64,000 nucleotides of DNA from positions 186,001 to 250,000 of the forward strand of contig CAJVGD010000014.1 in the NCBI GenBank assembly GCA_910890315.1, written 5' to 3'. Under the pieces are notes generated by a model. It ran no database searches. It saw nothing but the letters and a program-made list of their open reading frames with translations, and was not told the origin of the DNA. Origin of the DNA: Serendipita indica DSM 11827. Its lineage: Eukaryota > Basidiomycota > Agaricomycetes > Sebacinales > Serendipitaceae. Both the position numbers and the translations under genes were made by a program. Position 1 is the first letter of the stretch, and each line of letters starts with the position of its first letter. Shown here one piece after another: positions 59,224 to 64,000 of this stretch.

Positions 59224-59459
59224 AGGTCGTTGGGAGTAACGCTTGTGATGAACCCGCGTAGTCATGTCGGTGTATTGTTTTTGTTCTAATCTAATAGATG
59301 TTTTCAATTTCTGGATATTTATTCATGCTGGCGTCGCGCTCACCCAAAGGCGGCGCGTGAAACCTTATTTCGACTTTACACCGACCCACTACCCTCGACC
59401 CTTGGACCGCCAACACGCCCGCGGCGCCTTGTTTTAGTGGAATCTAGGGATCGTTAATC

Positions 59460-60829
59460 ATGGTCAGTTTGCAGCACTCGCGAGCCGCAGGAGGGACCAG
59501 GGAATGTCTGGAAGAGCTGGACCTCAACGCCATGGCAAATACATTGCAGTCGATAGATGGCATATACTCGTCTTAGGACGTGTCTCAACATTTTATACAC
59601 TGGATCTAGCTGGCAAACGTCCCACGCCGTTTGTTTTGATCCAGCTTCCGGCTGCCTCTGGTCCTCCTGCATCGCAATAATCGACTCTCTGAATGATTTT
59701 CTAATTAAATGCTGACTATCTACTTTTCTCTTTACCTTCTTTATTCCCCGCAATCTGGAAATGCCCAACAAACCATCCTGTTATCCGACATATTATAGGC
59801 TCGTGGACCCAAAAAGCATTTGAAGCGCCTTGCTGCGCCGAGTTCGTGGATGCTCGACAAGCTCGGGGGCACCTATGTACGTAGCCGCACCATCACCGTT
59901 TGGCTAATGTTAACAAACTGACCTTAATAGGCTCCTCGACCTTCTCCTGGTCCTCACAAGCTCCGGGAATCTCTTCCTCTTACCATCTTCCTCCGTCGCC
60001 GTCTCCAATACGCCCTTACTGGTCGTGAGGTGACTACCATCCTTGCCCAAAGACTCGTCAAAGTCGATGGAAAGGTCCGAACAGACATCAAGTACCCCGT
60101 CGGCTTCCAAGGTATGGATCCCCTCGCTCTTATTGGGCACGTTCTCATCTTTTCACCAATAGATGTGATCACCATTGAAAAATCCGGAGAGCACTTCCGT
60201 CTCCTTTACGATGTCAAGGGCCGCTTTGCGATTCACCGCATCACCCCCGAGGAGGCTACCTACAAGCTCTGCAAAGGTGCGTCTCTACCATAAACCAAAG
60301 GCCGTCTCTCATTAGCGATCTAGTCAAGAAGGTTCTCATTGGCAACCGTGGTGTTCCATACATCGTCACCCACGATGGACGAACTATCCGCTACCCAGAC
60401 CCTGACATCAAAACCAACGATACCGTCAAGTACGACTTGGAGCAGGGCAAGGTGCGACTTTTATTTTCGCTATAATTCTCTTCTGACCACACCACAGATC
60501 ACCGGATTCGTCAAGTTTGATACTGGAAACGTGGTCGTCGTCACTGGTGGTCGCAACATGGGACGTGTCGGCACCATCACCCACCGTGAGCGACATATCG
60601 GAGGCTTCGATATTGTCCACGTCAAGGATGTGCTCGACAGGACGTTTGCCACTCGGTATGTCGACTTAGGCCTAACATTATCCGTCTCTAATCCATTGCT
60701 AGTGTCACCAACATTTTCGTCATTGGTGAGGGCACCAAGCCCTGGATTTCGTTGCCAAAAGGCAAGGGTGTCAAGCTTACCATTTCCGAGGAGCGAGACC
60801 AGCGAAGGCGGGCCAAGGCTCAGGAGTAG
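59460..60829 (+). CDS. RPS4: 40S ribosomal protein eS4
   Basis: Core protein of the small ribosomal subunit. Exon 1 is the ATG alone (59460-59462); a 336-base intron, long for this window, runs to 59798, and the second exon begins [20 protein letters not shown]. Later segments: [40 protein letters not shown] (S4 RNA-binding), [69 protein letters not shown] (KOW), and the end [17 protein letters not shown], stop at 60827-60829. Four further short introns. Full length for the family and intact. Expected to be highly expressed. Confidence 0.96.
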
Positions 60830-61035
60830 AGCATTTCCTGGGAGAGAGGGAGATGGTTGGGAGCCTATTCTCACTTGCAAGTCACCGTATGACATGCGTG
60901 TATGCCGTCGTCCTAAAAGATATGACTTTCTTGTACCCAGCCAATGGATACGATGCGTCTCGATGTGAATTATGAACCCCATACATTCTTTCGGAATAGC
61001 GACGATGTCCATCTATAGTTCAACTTCTGGAAATG

Positions 61036-62196
61036 CTAAGAGAAAAGGAGCAAATTACTTGTGTCAAACCAGCCGCACATACACTCGTCGAGCTGCAGCC
61101 TTACCCAAGCGAATTCGCCCAAACAGTCAAACAGTCCCTTCGTATGTCCTTGGCGAGCGTGGTAACCTATCTCTGTCGTCTTTGGACAACCGATGAGCGC
61201 AGGATTACAGATAGTTTCTTGGACGGTGTGGTCGATATGCCCGTGCAATATGTATAGGATATCTTCAAAGGTGATTATTCGTCCGCTTCGAGGTCGAACT
61301 ATGATATTCAGGTCGCGGTCTTCGGAGGTGATCATCAGAGCCGTGATTGTAGTGGAAAGTGGACATGGAACAAGGGTCTCGAGGTCGTCCACCCGACATT
61401 CATGCAAAGGCAGTTCTCAGCGAGACTGCATTTGAAAAATTTCCAGGTTTCAAGGGGTTTCTTGACCAGGGATATGAAAGAGGAGCCGCCCGAGCGATAA
61501 TAAGGAAGTTCAAGGCAATATTCGAATACCCTATTTGGCGAGCATAACTCACTCGACTGTGAATCCTCGCGATCCGTGCTGAGAAGCAAATTGAGATGCA
61601 TCGAAGCTAGTGCTTGATACTCACTCGTTCCTGTTGGCCTCATGCCTCGCCTCCCTATCCAGCAGAAATGATGATTGGGAGATAGAGGATCGACCTCCTG
61701 CGGGTGTAAATAAATATACCATCGCCTTTGAACGAAGCGTACCCTCGAATAAGGTAGTTGTATGGGTTGTGCCTCGAGGAAGAAAACAACCATTCATCCC
61801 CCGTACGTGGTATGTCGGAACAGGAAGCTCGAAGCTCATCAGCTTCTTTCCACCAAACTCACTCAGTTGCCGAGTAAGAGCAGTGGCTGAACAATGTGCT
61901 ATACCACCATCGTGGTAGTCACAGGTCTCTGCATGGGTGCTCTGGTTTCCTTTTGTTCCAACGATTCGGCTTGCAGACGTGAAATGACTAGCCCCTACCC
62001 ACACGGAGGAGCGTCGATGCAGTCCCCCTGTACAGTACTGATCGTGCGGCCGTTTGATAATCTCGTTGACGTTCGGGATCATCTTGAGTAATTGTGAGAG
62101 TCTCTGATTATTGCAGTAGGAGCTGGTGGTATGTTGAATTTTGAGGGTGGCAACTTTGGGGACAGTGTTCGGTAGTCGAATAGCAGTGAATTGCAT
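61036..62196 (-). CDS. Hypothetical protein with DUF6699-like C-terminal region
   Basis: ATG 62196 (MQFTAIRLPNTVPKVATLKI). The N-terminal 190 residues include KLMSFELPVPTYHVRGMNGC and KAMVYLFTPAGGRSS. An intron gtgagtat...tctcag leads to VFEYCLELPYYRSGGSSFIS and WKFFKCSLAENCLCM. The last part (LVPCPLSTTITALMITSEDR, DLNIIVRPRSGRIITFEDIL, YILHGHIDHTV) resembles the DUF6699 domain of basidiomycete proteins, in which a short strand pair is followed by a helix. One base seems missing between the last two parts (about 61,360-61,410). Function unknown; the domain match is my pattern judgement, not a search. Confidence 0.5.
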
Positions 62197-62214
62197 TGTG
62201 GGATCCGAGCACAC

Positions 62215-62550
62215 GTATTTTGAGTGTCATATATCAGAACATGGCATGCCCACATCACTTGGAGGGTGATACTCGGGAACGAGTCAGAGTTGCAAGAGAA
62301 TATATCAATTATGATCACTAAGATACTAATACTAGTGAGTTACTTGGTCTTTGTTGTTATAATGACATTACCCGCTCTCTAAATTACACGAAATCTGTCC
62401 TGGAGATTATGTCGGAAACATGACCTTAGAACATACGGTAGAAATCCATTTCCACAGAGAAATAGAGTATAAGAGAAAGTGTACCAGAGGAACCTGACTG
62501 TTCGGTGGCGTCTGGGGCAGGGCTTGCACGTTCGTGAGCCGGTGCCAGGG
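62215..62550. other. Intergenic stretch
   Basis: AT-rich promoter of the preceding minus-strand gene and 3' flank of SDHAF3. Nothing else seen. Confidence 0.35.
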
Positions 62551-63104
62551 TTACTTCTCGTCCTTTGACACGTCCTTGAGACCTTTGTGTGGTTCTGCGG
62601 GCTTCCATACATCTTTCGACGCATGCATCAACTCATAGAGCTGTCCCAATTGTTCGTTTGACATCTCGTAAAATGTGAATTATTATCCACCAGAGCAACG
62701 AATAGAATACCTTTTCGAACATTGAATCCTCCATCTTTACACCTCGAAAGGTGCTCGAGTCTCCGACGAGATGTGTCTGCAGCTGACTGAGGTATTTGTT
62801 CCATTCGAGCAAGAATCCCATTATATGAACCGGGTTGTCCGCTGTCTTATGTCTTTGGAACTCTGCCTTTACGTAGTCATCTCCGAGCGAGCGCATCTCC
62901 AATGGTAATCGACGATGGATGCGAAGTAGATGTCTGTACAGTCTGAGGCCAAGAAAAGGGTCAAAAAGGCCATTTATTCGAAGGGGTGATGTCGACATAC
63001 GGTACTGGAGGCAGCAGCGTAGACTGTGCTGCCCTGACCGAAGGATCCAATGGTCTTGCGCTGAGTTGCACAGGCTGGGCGAGTCGCAGCAATGTGGATC
63101 TCAT
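62551..63104 (-). CDS. SDHAF3: Succinate dehydrogenase assembly factor 3 (ACN9/SDH7), LYR protein
   Basis: Mitochondrial matrix chaperone that helps mature the iron-sulfur subunit of complex II. ATG 63104 ([20 protein letters not shown]) gives a mitochondrial targeting sequence. A 56-base intron (gtatgtcg...cctcag) joins PPVP to [20 protein letters not shown], with the LYR motif. Then [20 protein letters not shown] and [20 protein letters not shown], the family core, and after a second intron [20 protein letters not shown], stop at 62551-62553. About 145 residues, normal for the family. A tempting ATG at 62998 lies inside the first intron and should not be used. Confidence 0.93.
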
Positions 63105-63602
63105 TGTATTGGTGATTAAAGATGCCTTTCTTTAGAATGAAACACCTTGAGGGTTGAAGGTATTGAGGAGGGGTCCAAGTCGTGATAGTCGGAATCGGGA
63201 TTGATAATACCGACGGAATACAAGAAACCAAAATCTAGTGCTACGAGAATATTCGGGGTAGATACGCAACAAGCAACGCAGAAAGTTCTATCGAAAAGTC
63301 TTTCGAGAATAAAAGACAAAAGTTGACGCTTTCTCTTCTTCGACTTATCTGGATTATCACAATGGTCGCGCTCAACCTAGAAAAGGCATCTCCCTGAAAT
63401 CCTCAACAAACCATATTCACCACGTGCGAGCAAGCTGGCATATGCATTGCCCACGCACTGCGTTGTCCTAAGCATCTAATAGGCGCCCAAGGATCCCCAC
63501 GAATGAGACAGTTACTTTTGCATTCGAGCGCTGGACAAGTGCATATCAGCGCTACGATGAGCGTCTGGGGGTGCCCTCGGACAGGAAGACAACCCCCGAA
63601 CG
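63105..63602. other. Divergent promoter region, SDHAF3/GST-like gene
   Basis: About 500 bases between divergent genes; no gene supported. Confidence 0.35.
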
Positions 63603-63608
63603 TATAAA
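63603..63608 (+). promoter_or_regulatory. TATA box of the right-edge gene
   Basis: TATAAA 66 bases before ATG 63669. Confidence 0.5.
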
Positions 63609-63668
63609 TTGGGGGTCGACAACAGCACTCTTTCGACACAACTTGAAGCTGACTACTACAAACTTGAA

Positions 63669-64000
63669 ATGGCTGAAAGTACATGCAACTCATCCAGCAC
63701 CGTCTTCCTCTACCGCTTCATCAAAGACCCAAACTTGTTCTGCACGGTGCGTAGTTGGGCATAGAGTTTAAGCCGTTTTTTGACATTCAATAGTCTCCGT
63801 TTGTGAACAAGATTGAGGCACTCATGGTCTTCTCTGGCATCAAGGATCTCCAGTTCAGGGCTGGCAACCCCTTGCAGGCCCCTCGACGAATGCTTCCTTT
63901 CATCGAACTCAACGGGCAGCAGATCCCAGACTCGGAGCTCATCTACGAGACTTTGATAGAGCGAGGAATTGTGCAATGTCTCGACGAAAAGGCCGGGTTG
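63669..64000 (+). CDS. Thioredoxin/GST-fold protein (failed-axon-connections-like), 5' part
   Basis: Cut by the window edge. ATG 63669 (MAESTCNSSSTVFLYRFIKD), a short intron after PNLFCT (gtgcgtag...tcaatag), then SPFVNKIEALMVFSGIKDLQ, LQAPRRMLPFIELNGQQIPD and SELIYETLIERGIV. The order (strand, helix beginning SPF-V-KIE, cis-Pro in MLPFIELNG, then D-S-x-L-I) is that of the N-terminal thioredoxin-like domain of GST-related FAXC/metaxin-type proteins. Catalytic activity cannot be judged from this part. Confidence 0.75.

Noticed and set aside
60470-61012. Minus-strand frame of 180 codons
   Set aside because: Lies antisense to the last exons of ribosomal protein eS4, which is unquestionably coding on the plus strand.
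62633-62998. ATG at 62998 as start of SDHAF3
   Set aside because: It lies in a clean GT-AG intron; using exon 1 from 63104 gives the expected mitochondrial presequence running directly into LYR.

Overview
The window is nuclear DNA of a filamentous fungus, almost certainly a basidiomycete of the Agaricomycetes. Nearly every gene is cut by 43-60 base GT-AG introns, secreted plant-cell-wall enzymes carry a fungal cellulose-binding module (CBM1), and basidiomycete-type families (DUF6533-like membrane protein, F-box proteins) are present. The set of families would suit a Rhizoctonia/Ceratobasidium-like fungus, but the genus is a guess. I saw no virus-like element, LTR element, CRISPR array or operon.

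Layout. 0-4 kb: a dsRNA-binding-domain protein and two unknown genes. 4.4-8.3 kb: a secreted GH43 arabinanase followed by a glycerol-3-phosphate acyltransferase. 8.7-20.7 kb: the most distinctive region, a family of four minus-strand genes encoding low-complexity proteins that end in an unusual C2H2 zinc finger. One copy is diverged; three lie in direct repeats of about 3.4 kb that include their promoters. 20.7-22.8 kb: no convincing gene. 22.8-27.3 kb: a secreted pepsin-like protease and a mitochondrial carnitine acyltransferase. 27.4-29.3 kb: a seven-helix membrane protein. 30.5-32.7 kb: a Rap1/TERF2IP-like telomere protein.

32.8-53.4 kb: three GH10 xylanases with N-terminal CBM1, interleaved with the nuclear-pore protein Nsp1/Nup62, an unknown gene, two ThuA-like proteins, two F-box paralogs and an MFS transporter. 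54.3-55.1 kb: a long inverted repeat ending inside an intron-containing tRNA-Pro(CGG) gene. 55.6-64 kb: housekeeping genes, namely the PSO2/SNM1 crosslink-repair nuclease, a small coiled-coil protein, ribosomal protein eS4, a DUF6699-like protein, the SDH assembly factor SDHAF3, and the start of a thioredoxin/GST-fold gene cut by the window edge.

The GH43, GH10 and CBM1 proteins together point to attack on arabinan and xylan of plant walls. The zinc-finger array is the best candidate for an undescribed system: locally amplified putative DNA-binding proteins with conserved ends and diverging middles. A caution for any reader: at least eight otherwise conserved genes show an apparent single missing base, which looks more like residual sequencing error than gene death.
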